50,114 nt of DNA, taken from the NCBI RefSeq assembly GCF_022179225.1, contig NZ_BPQL01000048.1:1-50114 (forward strand), given 5' to 3'. The position numbers were made by a program, and so were the translations under genes. The stretch's first letter is position 1. Each line of letters opens with the position of its first letter. Shown piece by piece: positions 31,628 through 39,165 of the stretch. Source of the DNA: Methylobacterium goesingense. Its GTDB lineage: Bacteria; Pseudomonadota; Alphaproteobacteria; Rhizobiales; Beijerinckiaceae. Under the pieces are notes generated by a model that was not told the origin of the DNA, did no database searches, and saw only the letters and a program-made list of their open reading frames with translations.

Positions 31628-31948
31628 CTATCTGACGGCCATCGGAAAGCGGCGCTCTATCTCCGAACAGGCTCTCCCTTGTCCGCTTAGCGAGGCCATC
31701 TGGTCGAACTCGGCGGCTCCGGCGTACATCGAGTGCTCTCCGACACCGGGCGCGACCTCGCCGAAGCACTGCCGCGCAGCCTCGACGATCTCAGGGTTGT
31801 ATTGCTCGAATGCGCATTGGCTTGCCCCCCGACGCAGGAGCCCGTGCATCCGGAGCAGTCCCTCGCAATCGCGGGCGACGGCCGGTTCGAGGAAGCCGGC
31901 CGAGAGTATCATTGCCATGGCAAGCCTTCGCTTTCCGACGTAGTTCAC
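31628..31948 (-). CDS. Small exported four-cysteine protein coupled to the MFS exporter
   Basis: About 106 residues from a GTG at 31948 that overlaps the MFS stop by four bases (GTGA) behind GAGGGCGGG. That start gives a good signal peptide (MNYVGKRRLAMAMILSAGFLEPAVA). The mature part has four cysteines (RDC, SQC, RQC, RAC) in a helical context (LLRMHGLLRRGASQCAFEQYNPEIVEAARQCFGE), which may form two disulfides. It is the third gene of the csoR-like/MFS operon, suggesting a periplasmic role in the same metal response. No family was recognised. Confidence 0.65.
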   Translation of the reverse strand: MNYVGKRRLAMAMILSAGFLEPAVARDCEGLLRMHGLLRRGASQCAFEQYNPEIVEAARQCFGEVAPGVGEHSMYAGAAEFDQMASLSGQGRACSEIERRFPMAVR

Positions 31949-33276
31949 CCCGCCCTCGCCGGCCATTCGCGATGCAGGTCGTCGATGACGAAGGCGTGCT
32001 CGTGTCGACTGTGGCCGGTCCCTTGGACGTGCGGATGGGACGGATCGAGATTACCGTGGGCATGCGCGACGACGTCTGGATCGGAGGCGGGCCAGAGCAA
32101 GGCGGCCGCCGCGACGCCTGCAACGGTCAACGCGCCGAGGACCGCCAGGGTCATTGGCATCCCGACCGTGGCTCCGAGCCAGCCAGCCATCGGGTAGGTC
32201 ACGAGCCACGAGGCGTGCGATAGCGCGAATTGTGCCGCGAACACCGCCGGTCGGTCCTCTGGGCTTGCCGAACGACGCAGGAGGCGTCCGGTCGGGGTTT
32301 GGGCGGCGGAGTAGCCGATCCCAAGGACAAGCCAAGTCGCGAGCAACACCGGCCAGCCGATGGCCCCACCCCAAGTGAGGACCGCGACACCTACAAGGAC
32401 AACGCCGAGAAAGGCCGCGGACGGCAGCATCACGCCGCGGTCGGACAGGCGTTCGAGTACCCGCGGCAGGACCAGGGCCGCAATCATCGAGCCGCCCCCG
32501 AAGCATCCGAGGGCGATGGCCACGTCATTCTGAGAACGTCCAAGCAAGGCCTGGACGATCACCACGGTGTTGACGATGACCATAGCTCCGGCGGCGGCGA
32601 CCGCGAGGTTCATGGCGAGCAAGCCGCGAAGGCGGGGGGTCGCGAGGTAGATCCGCAGGCCCCGCGTCGTACGGTCGTAGATCCCACCGGTGCGCTCGCT
32701 CCGCGTCGCTGCCGGCAAGGTCACGGAGACCACCAGGGCCGCCGAGCATAGGAAGCCCACGACGGTTCCGCCGAACAGCCAATTGTAGCTGATGACAGTC
32801 AGCAGCAGGGCCGCCAGGGTCGGGCTGAGCAGGTTCTCCAGATCGTAGGCGAGGCGTGAGAGAGACAGCGCCCTGGTGTAGTCGCGCTCGTCCGGCAGGA
32901 TGTCCGGGATGGTCGCCTGGAAGGTCGGAGTGAACGCTGCCGATGCCGACTGCAGGATGAAGATCAGGACGTAGATCTGCCAGACTTGGTCGACGAACGG
33001 GAGCAGCAGGGCAATGGCAGCTCGTACGAGGTCCGTGGCCACCAGGAAGGCACGCCGCGGCAGTTGCCCGGTGAAGGCGCCGGCGACGGGCGCGACCGCG
33101 ACGTAAGCGACCATCTTGATGGCCAGGGCGGTCCCGAGGACCGCGCCGGCCCGGTCTCCTGCCAGCTTGTAGGCGAGCAGGCCAAGAGCGACCGTGAGAA
33201 GGCCGGTTCCTACGAGGGCGATGACCTGAGCGGCGAAGAGATGCCGGTAGGTCCGGTTCGAGAGGACGCTGAGCAT
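31945..33276 (-). CDS. MFS exporter with His-rich C-terminus (NreB-like)
   Basis: A 443-residue 12-TM transporter beginning MLSVLSNRTYRHLFAAQVIALVGTGLLTVALGLLAYKL. The ATG at 33276 has AGGA upstream; the frame extends further but without start signals. Central loop GGIYDRTTRGLRIYLATPRLRGLLA is typical of this MFS branch. The C-terminal tail HAHGNLDPSHPHVQGTGHSRHEHAF is histidine-rich, as in the nickel exporter NreB. It lies 11 bases after the CsoR/RcnR-like repressor gene, so metal-induced expression is likely. Nickel (or cobalt) efflux is inferred from the His tail and context. Confidence 0.88.
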   Translation of the reverse strand: MLSVLSNRTYRHLFAAQVIALVGTGLLTVALGLLAYKLAGDRAGAVLGTALAIKMVAYVAVAPVAGAFTGQLPRRAFLVATDLVRAAIALLLPFVDQVWQIYVLIFILQSASAAFTPTFQATIPDILPDERDYTRALSLSRLAYDLENLLSPTLAALLLTVISYNWLFGGTVVGFLCSAALVVSVTLPAATRSERTGGIYDRTTRGLRIYLATPRLRGLLAMNLAVAAAGAMVIVNTVVIVQALLGRSQNDVAIALGCFGGGSMIAALVLPRVLERLSDRGVMLPSAAFLGVVLVGVAVLTWGGAIGWPVLLATWLVLGIGYSAAQTPTGRLLRRSASPEDRPAVFAAQFALSHASWLVTYPMAGWLGATVGMPMTLAVLGALTVAGVAAAALLWPASDPDVVAHAHGNLDPSHPHVQGTGHSRHEHAFVIDDLHREWPARAG

Positions 33277-33287
33277 GGTGATGGGTC

Positions 33288-33554
33288 CTAAAGGTACTTC
33301 GCCATAGCCTTGAACTCGGAGAGGGCGTCCGACGCGTTCTTGATGCCGCTTTCCATTCCGTGCCCGAGGCAATGCTCCATGTGGTCCTGGATCAGGAGGC
33401 GCTTTGCGTTCGAGATCGCGCTCTCGACCGCTTGGAGCTGCTGGGCGAGGTCGACGCAGGGACGGCCCTCCTCGATCATGGTGATGACGCTGGCAAGGTG
33501 GCCATGGGCGCGCTTCAGGCGCTTGACGATGTCGAGGTGGGAGGCGTGGTACAT
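33288..33554 (-). CDS. CsoR/RcnR-family metal-sensing repressor (copy 1)
   Basis: An 88-residue all-helical DUF156 repressor. Candidate metal ligands are His3, Cys33 (GRPCVDLAQQL), His58 and Cys62 (QDHMEHCL), a set closest to RcnR/FrmR rather than copper CsoR. The final AMAKYL is shared with copy 2 at 38363. It heads the operon with the MFS exporter and exported Cys protein. A G/C-tract operator (33565-33583) lies just before its ATG, so autorepression is expected. Confidence 0.93.
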   Translation of the reverse strand: MYHASHLDIVKRLKRAHGHLASVITMIEEGRPCVDLAQQLQAVESAISNAKRLLIQDHMEHCLGHGMESGIKNASDALSEFKAMAKYL

Positions 33555-33564
33555 GTTGACATGC

Positions 33565-33583
33565 TATCCCCCCGGATGGGATA
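33565..33583. promoter_or_regulatory. CsoR/RcnR-type operator (copy 1)
   Basis: TATCCCCCCGGATGGGATA, a G/C-tract flanked by inverted TATCCC/GGGATA, starts 11 bases upstream of the repressor ATG. An almost identical 19-mer (one base different) precedes the second repressor at 38640-38658. The shape matches known DUF156-family operators. Confidence 0.75.
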
Positions 33584-34042
33584 TGTGAAGTCAGATTTGG
33601 GGTTCGCTGGACTGTCTGATCCGAAAATGGTGGCATCCGAGTTTGGTAGGATCAGCCGACGACGACTTAAGGGCCCAGGCTGTTCACGAACGTGCCGAAG
33701 GCGTCCGGAGAATCCAGACGACGTTCGAGCTGCCCGGCGCCGAGGCCGGCCAGCTCGATGCCCGTGTGTCATAAGCTCCAACTTGCCTGCGCGTTTAGCC
33801 GTAGGCAGGAGCGGTTGCACGGCCCAAATCTGTGAGTCGGTCGATTGACGGCCTCCGCAGCAAGGCGGGTTCGGCTCATCCTGAGGCCTTTGTCGCCGGT
33901 TGCGACATGCCCCTGGTTCATCCGGTCTCAGCGCAAGCTGGATCAGTCGAGAACCTTCGCCGCGTCGGGTTCGACCGCTTTCGGTTCGGACAGACCGGCC
34001 AATTCGCAATCGACCCGCAACGGTCTTTAGCCTGAGGGGGCG
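33584..34042. other. 459-bp intergenic region, no gene called
   Basis: It separates the repressor operon from the two-component system. The minus strand has a short tail-like reading TGIELAGLGAGQLERRLDS ending at a TAA near 33668, possibly a gene scrap, but no family is recognisable. It probably holds the promoter of the response-regulator gene. Confidence 0.4.
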
Positions 34043-34792
34043 ATGGTTCCGCAAACCAGGGATATCCCGCTGCCTGTCGATACGGGCCACATCATCCTCG
34101 TCGAGGACGACGACGGCTTGCGCATGCTCGTAACGCGCCTCCTCAACGAAAGTGGCTACCGGGTCAGCGGGAGCAGGAACGCAGCGGAGTTCTGGCGTAT
34201 CCTGCCCGCCGGGGGCGCGGACCTCATCCTCTTGGACATCATGTTGCCGGGCACCTCGGGCCTCGACCTGCTTCGAGCGGTACGCGCCCGGAGCACGGTC
34301 CCGGTCATCATGATCAGCGCACGCAACGAGGAGGCTGACCGGGTTCTTGGCCTGGAACTCGGTGCCGACGATTACATCGCCAAACCGTTCGGCCGGCCCG
34401 AGTTTCTCGCTCGGGTCCGCGCCGTGCTTCGGCGTGCCTCCATCGCCCCGTCATCGCCCTCCTCACCGAAGGCGGAGACGCTCGTCTTCTCCGGCTGGCG
34501 GCTCGACCTGCGCAGCCGATTACTCCTCGATCCCGGGGGTGCGAGCGTTGATCTGTCCGGCGCGGAGTACGACCTACTACTGGTTTTCCTGGAGCATCCA
34601 GGCCGAGTCCTCGCACGCGAAACCATCCTGGAGCTCTCCCGCGCCCGGCTCGGATCGCCAACGGACCGCAGCGTCGACAAGCTCGTCAGCCGCTTGAGGC
34701 TCAAGATCGACCCCTTCGAAGGCGCGTCCCCCATCATCAAAACCATTCGTGGGGCTGGCTACATGTTCGCCTCGAAGGTCGAGCGCGCATGA
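34043..34792 (+). CDS. OmpR/PhoB-type response regulator
   Basis: A 249-residue regulator. The receiver domain has the acidic pocket EDDD (21-24), phospho-acceptor Asp65 (LILLDIMLPG), and Lys114 (YIAKPFG). A Ser/Pro-rich linker (SIAPSSPSSPKAE) leads to the winged-helix effector with LSGAEYDLLLVFLEHPGRVLARETILE and SVDKLVSRLRLKIDP, ending with TIRGAGYMFASKV. The gene overlaps the kinase start by four bases (ATGA). Probable role: metal-responsive activation of the neighbouring efflux genes. Confidence 0.95.
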   Translation: MVPQTRDIPLPVDTGHIILVEDDDGLRMLVTRLLNESGYRVSGSRNAAEFWRILPAGGADLILLDIMLPGTSGLDLLRAVRARSTVPVIMISARNEEADRVLGLELGADDYIAKPFGRPEFLARVRAVLRRASIAPSSPSSPKAETLVFSGWRLDLRSRLLLDPGGASVDLSGAEYDLLLVFLEHPGRVLARETILELSRARLGSPTDRSVDKLVSRLRLKIDPFEGASPIIKTIRGAGYMFASKVERA

Positions 34793-36117
34793 GCCGAATC
34801 GCCTCGTTGGCGCGTAGCCTCGAAGCGCGCACGGTTGCCGTTCTTCTCCTGGCCATCCTTGCTGTCCACGGTGGTGCCCTGCTGCTCTATCGTCAGTCGG
34901 TCGCCGCGGCGGACGACGCGTTCGCGGGGCATGTCGTCAACCAACTTACGCTTGCCCGCGAGGCAGTGTTACGGAGACCGCCGCCTGAGCGCGATGCGGA
35001 GGCAAAGGCCTTGTCGTCGTCGCATTTCCAGCTCCGCTGGTCCTCGATCTCACCCTTGCGGCAGGAAGAAGCCGTCGACCCCAGGCTTCGGTCGCTGCGG
35101 GCCCGGATGGTCGCCGTGGAGCCTAGCTTCGGGAACGAACTTGCCCTGGCGATAGGGAGCGACAACGAGGCCATTCATCAAGAGGAGGAGCTGGGCGGCG
35201 CACTGGCACTGCCCGACAGCAGCTTTCTTACCTTCCGCTTTGCCCATGCGCCGAGCCTCGCCCGACTCGGACCCTGGCCTTACCTCTCCACCGCGATGGC
35301 TATCCTGGTCGGCATCGCCTCCGTCTTCCTGATGCACAGGATCGCGGGTCCACTCCGTGATCTTACCCGCATCACGGGGAAGATCGGACACGGCGATGTC
35401 GTCGTGATCCGCGAGGCTGGCCCCGACGAGACCCGCGGGATCGCCCGGGCCCTCAACGCGATGCAGGCACGCATCCACCTGCTTCTGGCGGAACGTACGC
35501 AGGCGCTGGCTGCCGTCTCCCACGACCTTCGCACCCCCATCGCGCGACTTCGCCTACGCCTCGACGGCCTGACCGATGCCATGGAGAGCCGTGCGATGAG
35601 CTCTGACCTCGACGACATGCAGGCCATGATCGATTCGACGCTCGCCTACCTCCGCGGCAACGCCGATCCGGAGCCACGCCGAAACACGAACGTCGCAAGC
35701 ATTCTTATGAGCATCGCCGACGCGGCCTCCGACGCCGGCCAGGACGTAGGTTACGTCGGTCCCCGGCGTGCGCTCGCGACGGTGCGCCCGGTCGCCCTTC
35801 GGCGTGCCCTGGATAATCTCGTCGATAACGCCGTGCGCTACGGATCCCGCGCACGGCTTTCGCTCCAGGCAGATGTTAGGAGGCTTCTCGTGGTCATCGA
35901 GGATGACGGGCCCGGCATTCCTCCGGACAAGTTCGCCCAGGCCTTCGAACCGTTCATGCGGCTGGAAACGTCGAGGAACCGCAATACCGGGGGCACCGGC
36001 CTCGGGCTGACGACCGCGCGCCGCATCATAGAGGAAGAGAAGGGCGAGATCATCCTGGTCAATCGGCCCGAAGGCGGCTTCCAGGTTCGGGTTTCGCTAC
36101 TGACCATGGGGGGCTGA
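34789..36117 (+). CDS. Sensor histidine kinase, partner of the OmpR-type regulator
   Basis: A 442-residue kinase. TM1 is at about 13-32 (RTVAVLLLAILAVHGGALLLY), then a periplasmic sensor of about 130 residues, TM2 at about 164-187 (YLSTAMAILVGIASVFLMHRIAG), a HAMP domain and the H-box AAVSHDLRTPIARLRLRL with phospho-His245. The N-box is DNLVDNAVRYG, with G1 EDDGPGIPP and G2 NTGGTGLGLTTARR. All catalytic boxes are present. A fragment of a close relative survives at 5077-5215 in the other metal cluster. The sensor domain lacks an obvious His/Cys-rich metal site, so the ligand is inferred from context. Confidence 0.95.
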   Translation: MSRIASLARSLEARTVAVLLLAILAVHGGALLLYRQSVAAADDAFAGHVVNQLTLAREAVLRRPPPERDAEAKALSSSHFQLRWSSISPLRQEEAVDPRLRSLRARMVAVEPSFGNELALAIGSDNEAIHQEEELGGALALPDSSFLTFRFAHAPSLARLGPWPYLSTAMAILVGIASVFLMHRIAGPLRDLTRITGKIGHGDVVVIREAGPDETRGIARALNAMQARIHLLLAERTQALAAVSHDLRTPIARLRLRLDGLTDAMESRAMSSDLDDMQAMIDSTLAYLRGNADPEPRRNTNVASILMSIADAASDAGQDVGYVGPRRALATVRPVALRRALDNLVDNAVRYGSRARLSLQADVRRLLVVIEDDGPGIPPDKFAQAFEPFMRLETSRNRNTGGTGLGLTTARRIIEEEKGEIILVNRPEGGFQVRVSLLTMGG

Positions 36118-36122
36118 CACAC

Positions 36123-36133
36123 TTCGTCACGAA
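36123..36133. promoter_or_regulatory. Palindrome TTCGTCACGAA after the kinase gene
   Basis: Counterpart of 5061-5071, within a conserved segment of about 40 bp. It precedes the small exported protein gene at 36218. It may be an operator for the response regulator or another factor. Confidence 0.4.
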
Positions 36134-36217
36134 CGCGGCGTCCGGGTGTCAAATAGGTTTGCTATCCCCCCTCTCGACGCGGCCCATTCGGTCGTCGCAA
36201 GCGTGGATATCGAACTC

Positions 36218-36469
36218 ATGAAGCGTACCTTCGCCGCCTTTCTCGCCGCCTGTACACTGACCGCCCTCTCGGCTCCCGCCTTCGCTCGGGACGGCGGAGG
36301 TAACGCCTCCAACCCGGAACGGGCGGTCTCCAATACGGGAGGCGTCTCGGGCGGCCCCAACCATGACGCCCCGCGCGGGGCCGAGGCGGGAGTGGTCGAT
36401 GCGGGCGGGAAGCCCAACACGACTAAGAAGGACCGGAATACCCACGGTCATTCCCACGACGATAAGTAG
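36218..36469 (+). CDS. Small exported His-tailed metal-cluster protein (paralog of 4720-4977)
   Basis: An 83-residue protein starting at the ATG at 36218. It has a signal peptide (MKRTFAAFLAACTLTALSAPAFA) and a mature part with NASNPERAVSNTGGVSGGP and the terminal THGHSHDDK. The alignment with the 85-aa protein in cluster L is clear over the whole length. In both clusters it immediately follows the kinase sequence. Unknown function; likely periplasmic metal buffering. Confidence 0.75.
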   Translation: MKRTFAAFLAACTLTALSAPAFARDGGGNASNPERAVSNTGGVSGGPNHDAPRGAEAGVVDAGGKPNTTKKDRNTHGHSHDDK

Positions 36470-36509
36470 ATCCAGGACATAAGCTCCCGGCGGCCGAGAA
36501 GGCACATCG

Positions 36510-36611
36510 ATGCGGATGCTTCCCTTATTGGTCGTGTTCGACCTCTTGACCGTCGGGATCGGCTACGCCTTGGGAGCAACTCCCCGGCCAGATTCGAAAG
36601 TTCTGGTATAA
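36510..36611 (+). CDS. 33-residue membrane peptide (MRMLPLLVVF family)
   Basis: A tiny ORF encoding MRMLPLLVVFDLLTVGIGYALGATP and eight more residues. It is conserved with the first 25 residues of the 62-aa protein at 4491-4679 and sits at the same place in the gene order. One hydrophobic helix, so probably membrane-embedded. Conservation across two diverged clusters is the main evidence that it is translated. Confidence 0.5.
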   Translation: MRMLPLLVVFDLLTVGIGYALGATPRPDSKVLV

Positions 36612-36837
36612 TGCGTGGGTAAATTTGACGTTATACCGCACTGCGCGATGTTGCAGATGCATCGCTCCTAAGCAATGCGACCCACGATCAAACCCTTCCA
36701 AAAATCAAATCTGTTCTCAGAGCCATTTATCCTTCAGAGTGTTGCTTTTGCCTGTCACTGCGCGGGAGGGCTACGCGCGGAACCATGATGGAGCCGCCCG
36801 GGAGCGGCCTTCCGCTTAAAATCGGGGATCCTCATTC

Positions 36838-37566
36838 ATGGCACGACTTCCCACGGGGAATGGTGCATTCGTACCCTATGCTGGGGTACTACGCGCGCTC
36901 CTGATCCCGTTCGGCCTGCTTGTCTCAGGCGGCGTCGCCCTGGCTCACGGCGTGGCCGAAGGCGATAAAGGCTACATCCAGGAGATTTCCGGCGTCCACC
37001 TCGTCTCCTTCGTCTACCTCGGTGCCAAGCACATGGTCACCGGATATGATCATCTACTTTTCTTGGCAGGGGTTATCTTCTTTCTTTATCGAGTCAAGGA
37101 CATCGGACTATACGTAAGCCTGTTCGCGCTCGGGCACTCCACGACCATGCTTTTAGGGGTGTACTATGAGATCGGCATCAATGCTTACCTGATCGATGCG
37201 ATTATCGGCCTGTCGGTCGTCTACAAGGCCCTCGACAACCTCGGTGCATTTCAACGTTGGTTTGGCGTCCAGCCGAACACCAAAGCCGCGACCTTGATCT
37301 TCGGCCTTTTCCACGGGTTCGGCTTGGCGACGAAGATCCAGGATTACGATGTCGCCCGGGACGGGCTGGTGCCGAACCTGTTGGCGTTCAACGTCGGCGT
37401 CGAACTCGGCCAATTGCTCGCCCTCGGCGCGATCCTGATCGTGATGGGGTTTTGGCGACGCTCGGGCGGCTTCTTCCGCCACGCTTATGCAGCCAACGTC
37501 GCAATGATGGCTGCCGGATTTACGCTCGTGGGGATGCAACTCACCGGCTTCCTTGTCGTCAAGTAA
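36838..37566 (+). CDS. HupE/UreJ_2-family membrane protein
   Basis: A 242-residue polytopic protein with an N-terminal signal-like helix ending ALAHG, then GAKHMVTGYDHLLFLAGVIFFLYRVKDIGLYVSLFALGHSTTMLLG and LIFGLFHGFGLATKIQ, the conserved His-containing helices of HupE/UreJ-type putative Ni/Co permeases. About six TM segments. It precedes the anchor protein by 26 bases. In metal-resistance clusters such proteins are thought to move or sense nickel/cobalt; direction here is unknown. Confidence 0.88.
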   Translation: MARLPTGNGAFVPYAGVLRALLIPFGLLVSGGVALAHGVAEGDKGYIQEISGVHLVSFVYLGAKHMVTGYDHLLFLAGVIFFLYRVKDIGLYVSLFALGHSTTMLLGVYYEIGINAYLIDAIIGLSVVYKALDNLGAFQRWFGVQPNTKAATLIFGLFHGFGLATKIQDYDVARDGLVPNLLAFNVGVELGQLLALGAILIVMGFWRRSGGFFRHAYAANVAMMAAGFTLVGMQLTGFLVVK

Positions 37567-37592
37567 CCAGTCTTCAAAACGGGAGATGAAGC

Positions 37593-38240
37593 GTGTACAA
37601 CAGCGATATGCCGTCACGGGCCGAGTTGCCGAGCTCCTACCAACTCTTGAGATCGACCGGCATAGCTGCCGCCACTGCCGCGGTGCTTCTCATCACCGTC
37701 GTCCTACCGGCGGAATACGCAATCGACCCGACGGGCATAGGTCGGATGCTCGGGCTCACCGAGATGGGCGAGATCAAGACCCAGGTCGCGGCCGAGGCCG
37801 AGGCGGACCGGCAACGGGATGCAGCACCGGCCAGCCAGCCGGCGGGTCCGTCCCCGCGCTCGGACCTTATGAACAGGGTCCTGGCACTCTTCGTGATCGG
37901 CGGGGCGCAGGCCCAGACGGCGGCGGTGCCGCAGGAGAAGTCGGTCACGCTGAAGCCCGGCGAGGGCTCCGAGATTAAGATGGCTATGAAGGCCGGCGCC
38001 AAGGCAAATTACAGCTGGAGCGCGTCCGGCAGCTCGGTGAACTACGACATGCACGGCACCGCGCCCGGCGGCAAGGAAAGCAGTTACAAACGCGGTCGCG
38101 ACGCCACCGGCGATACGGGCGTACTGACCGCCGGCTACGAAGGTCACCACGGTTGGTTCTGGCGCAATCGTGGTCAGGCGCCTGTCACCGTGACCGTGAA
38201 GGTCACCGGCGACTTCGACGATCTGAAGATCATGAAGTAG
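37593..38240 (+). CDS. 'Transmembrane anchor' protein of metal-resistance clusters
   Basis: A 215-residue protein with an N-terminal TM helix (TGIAAATAAVLLITVVLPAEYAIDPTGIGRMLGLTEMGEIK). After a linker comes a periplasmic domain with VTLKPGEGSEIKMAMKAGAKANYSWSASGSSVNYDMHG, GVLTAGYEGHHGWFWRNRGQAPVTVTVKVTGDF. Both blocks match the family annotated as transmembrane anchor protein, usually next to HupE-like and CzcA genes. Molecular role unknown. Downstream of HupE on the same strand. Confidence 0.85.
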   Translation: MYNSDMPSRAELPSSYQLLRSTGIAAATAAVLLITVVLPAEYAIDPTGIGRMLGLTEMGEIKTQVAAEAEADRQRDAAPASQPAGPSPRSDLMNRVLALFVIGGAQAQTAAVPQEKSVTLKPGEGSEIKMAMKAGAKANYSWSASGSSVNYDMHGTAPGGKESSYKRGRDATGDTGVLTAGYEGHHGWFWRNRGQAPVTVTVKVTGDFDDLKIMK

Positions 38241-38362
38241 CAAGTCGGTTGAGCAGGCCGGGGGCCCGGTGAGAAGGCAAGTGCCGACGAGGCCCCCGAC
38301 CCGCGCGGCGAGCGGGTGCGCGGAGGTCCGGTTCGAAGAAGAGCCAGGCTTGGCGGCGAACT

Positions 38363-38629
38363 TTAGAGGTACTTCGCCATCGCCTTGAACTCGGAGAGGG
38401 CGTCCTTGGCGGACTTGCCCCCGTGTCCGACCCCGTCCGCCAGGCAATGCTCCATGTGGTCCTGGATCATGACACGCTTCGCGTTCGTGATCGCGCTCTC
38501 GACCGCATGAAGCTGCTGGGCGAGGTCCACGCACGGTCGCCCCTCCTCGATCATGGCGATGACGCCCGCGAGGTGGCCGTGGGCGCGCTTGAGGCGCTTA
38601 ACGATATCGGGGTGAGAGGCGTGCTGCAT
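38363..38629 (-). CDS. CsoR/RcnR-family metal-sensing repressor (copy 2)
   Basis: An 88-residue paralog of the repressor at 33288-33554, with the same candidate ligands (His3, Cys33, His58, Cys62) and the same C-terminal SEFKAMAKYL. Differences cluster at residues 64-73 (ADGVGHGGKS here versus GHGMESGIKN). It diverges from the second CzcB/CzcA operon across a near-identical operator (38640-38658), so it probably represses both itself and that operon. Confidence 0.92.
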   Translation of the reverse strand: MQHASHPDIVKRLKRAHGHLAGVIAMIEEGRPCVDLAQQLHAVESAITNAKRVMIQDHMEHCLADGVGHGGKSAKDALSEFKAMAKYL

Positions 38630-38639
38630 GTTGACATCC

Positions 38640-38658
38640 TATCCCCCCGGGTGGGATA
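38640..38658. promoter_or_regulatory. CsoR/RcnR-type operator (copy 2)
   Basis: TATCCCCCCGGGTGGGATA lies between the repressor gene (minus) and the exported-protein/CzcB/CzcA genes (plus). It differs from the site at 33565-33583 at one central base. Either repressor could plausibly bind both. Confidence 0.75.
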
Positions 38659-38717
38659 CGTTAAGGTGAAATCGCGGTCCCGGGGCGGCTGCGTGAGGCG
38701 GAGGCGTTGCGTCGGGA

Positions 38718-39062
38718 GTGGGTCGGATCGGGCGGTTCCTGTCGGTGCTCGTTGCACTCGTGCTGATCGCGACCTCGGTGATGCCGTTGGTCGCGGAAGC
38801 GCGCGGTGGCAGCTTAGCGGCCTATACCCACCTCCTCCATGGGATCGGTCACGGCGAGCACGACGACGATCATGGTCCCGAGGGGTCCGGGTCGGCGGAC
38901 CTCGTTCACCATACGCAATCCCACGTGCAGATCCTGGCGTTCGCCTACCCGACGAACATGCCGAAGTCGGTGAACGCCGCAGAAGTCCGGTTCCAGGCCG
39001 TCCATGACCGTGCCCAGGGCATTCGGCAGGGCAAGGCGCCGTTCGAGCCACCCAGGGGCTGA
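38718..39062 (+). CDS. Small exported protein ahead of czcBA
   Basis: A 114-residue protein from a GTG at 38718 (MGRIGRFLSVLVALVLIATSVMPLVAEA, a good signal peptide). The mature part has a His/Asp cluster HGIGHGEHDDDHGPEGSG and LVHHTQSHVQ, a likely metal-binding region. Downstream RGQ/KAPFEPPRG is basic. It opens the czcB2-czcA2 transcription unit and resembles in placement, not in sequence, the Cys-rich protein ahead of the first czcB. Confidence 0.65.
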   Translation: MGRIGRFLSVLVALVLIATSVMPLVAEARGGSLAAYTHLLHGIGHGEHDDDHGPEGSGSADLVHHTQSHVQILAFAYPTNMPKSVNAAEVRFQAVHDRAQGIRQGKAPFEPPRG

Positions 39063-39165
39063 GCCAGGGTCGCCCGGCTAGGTCGGGGCTTTTCCTCTTA
39101 CGCACCTGCGTTCCCCGGGGCTCGCCGAACGGCAGAGACCGGCAGCGAGGGCTTATGGCATAGAT

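Noticed and set aside
33515..34090. 191-codon minus-strand frame upstream of the repressor
   Set aside because: It spans the operator and the repressor gene start and is Arg-rich without a domain. It is not a believable gene.
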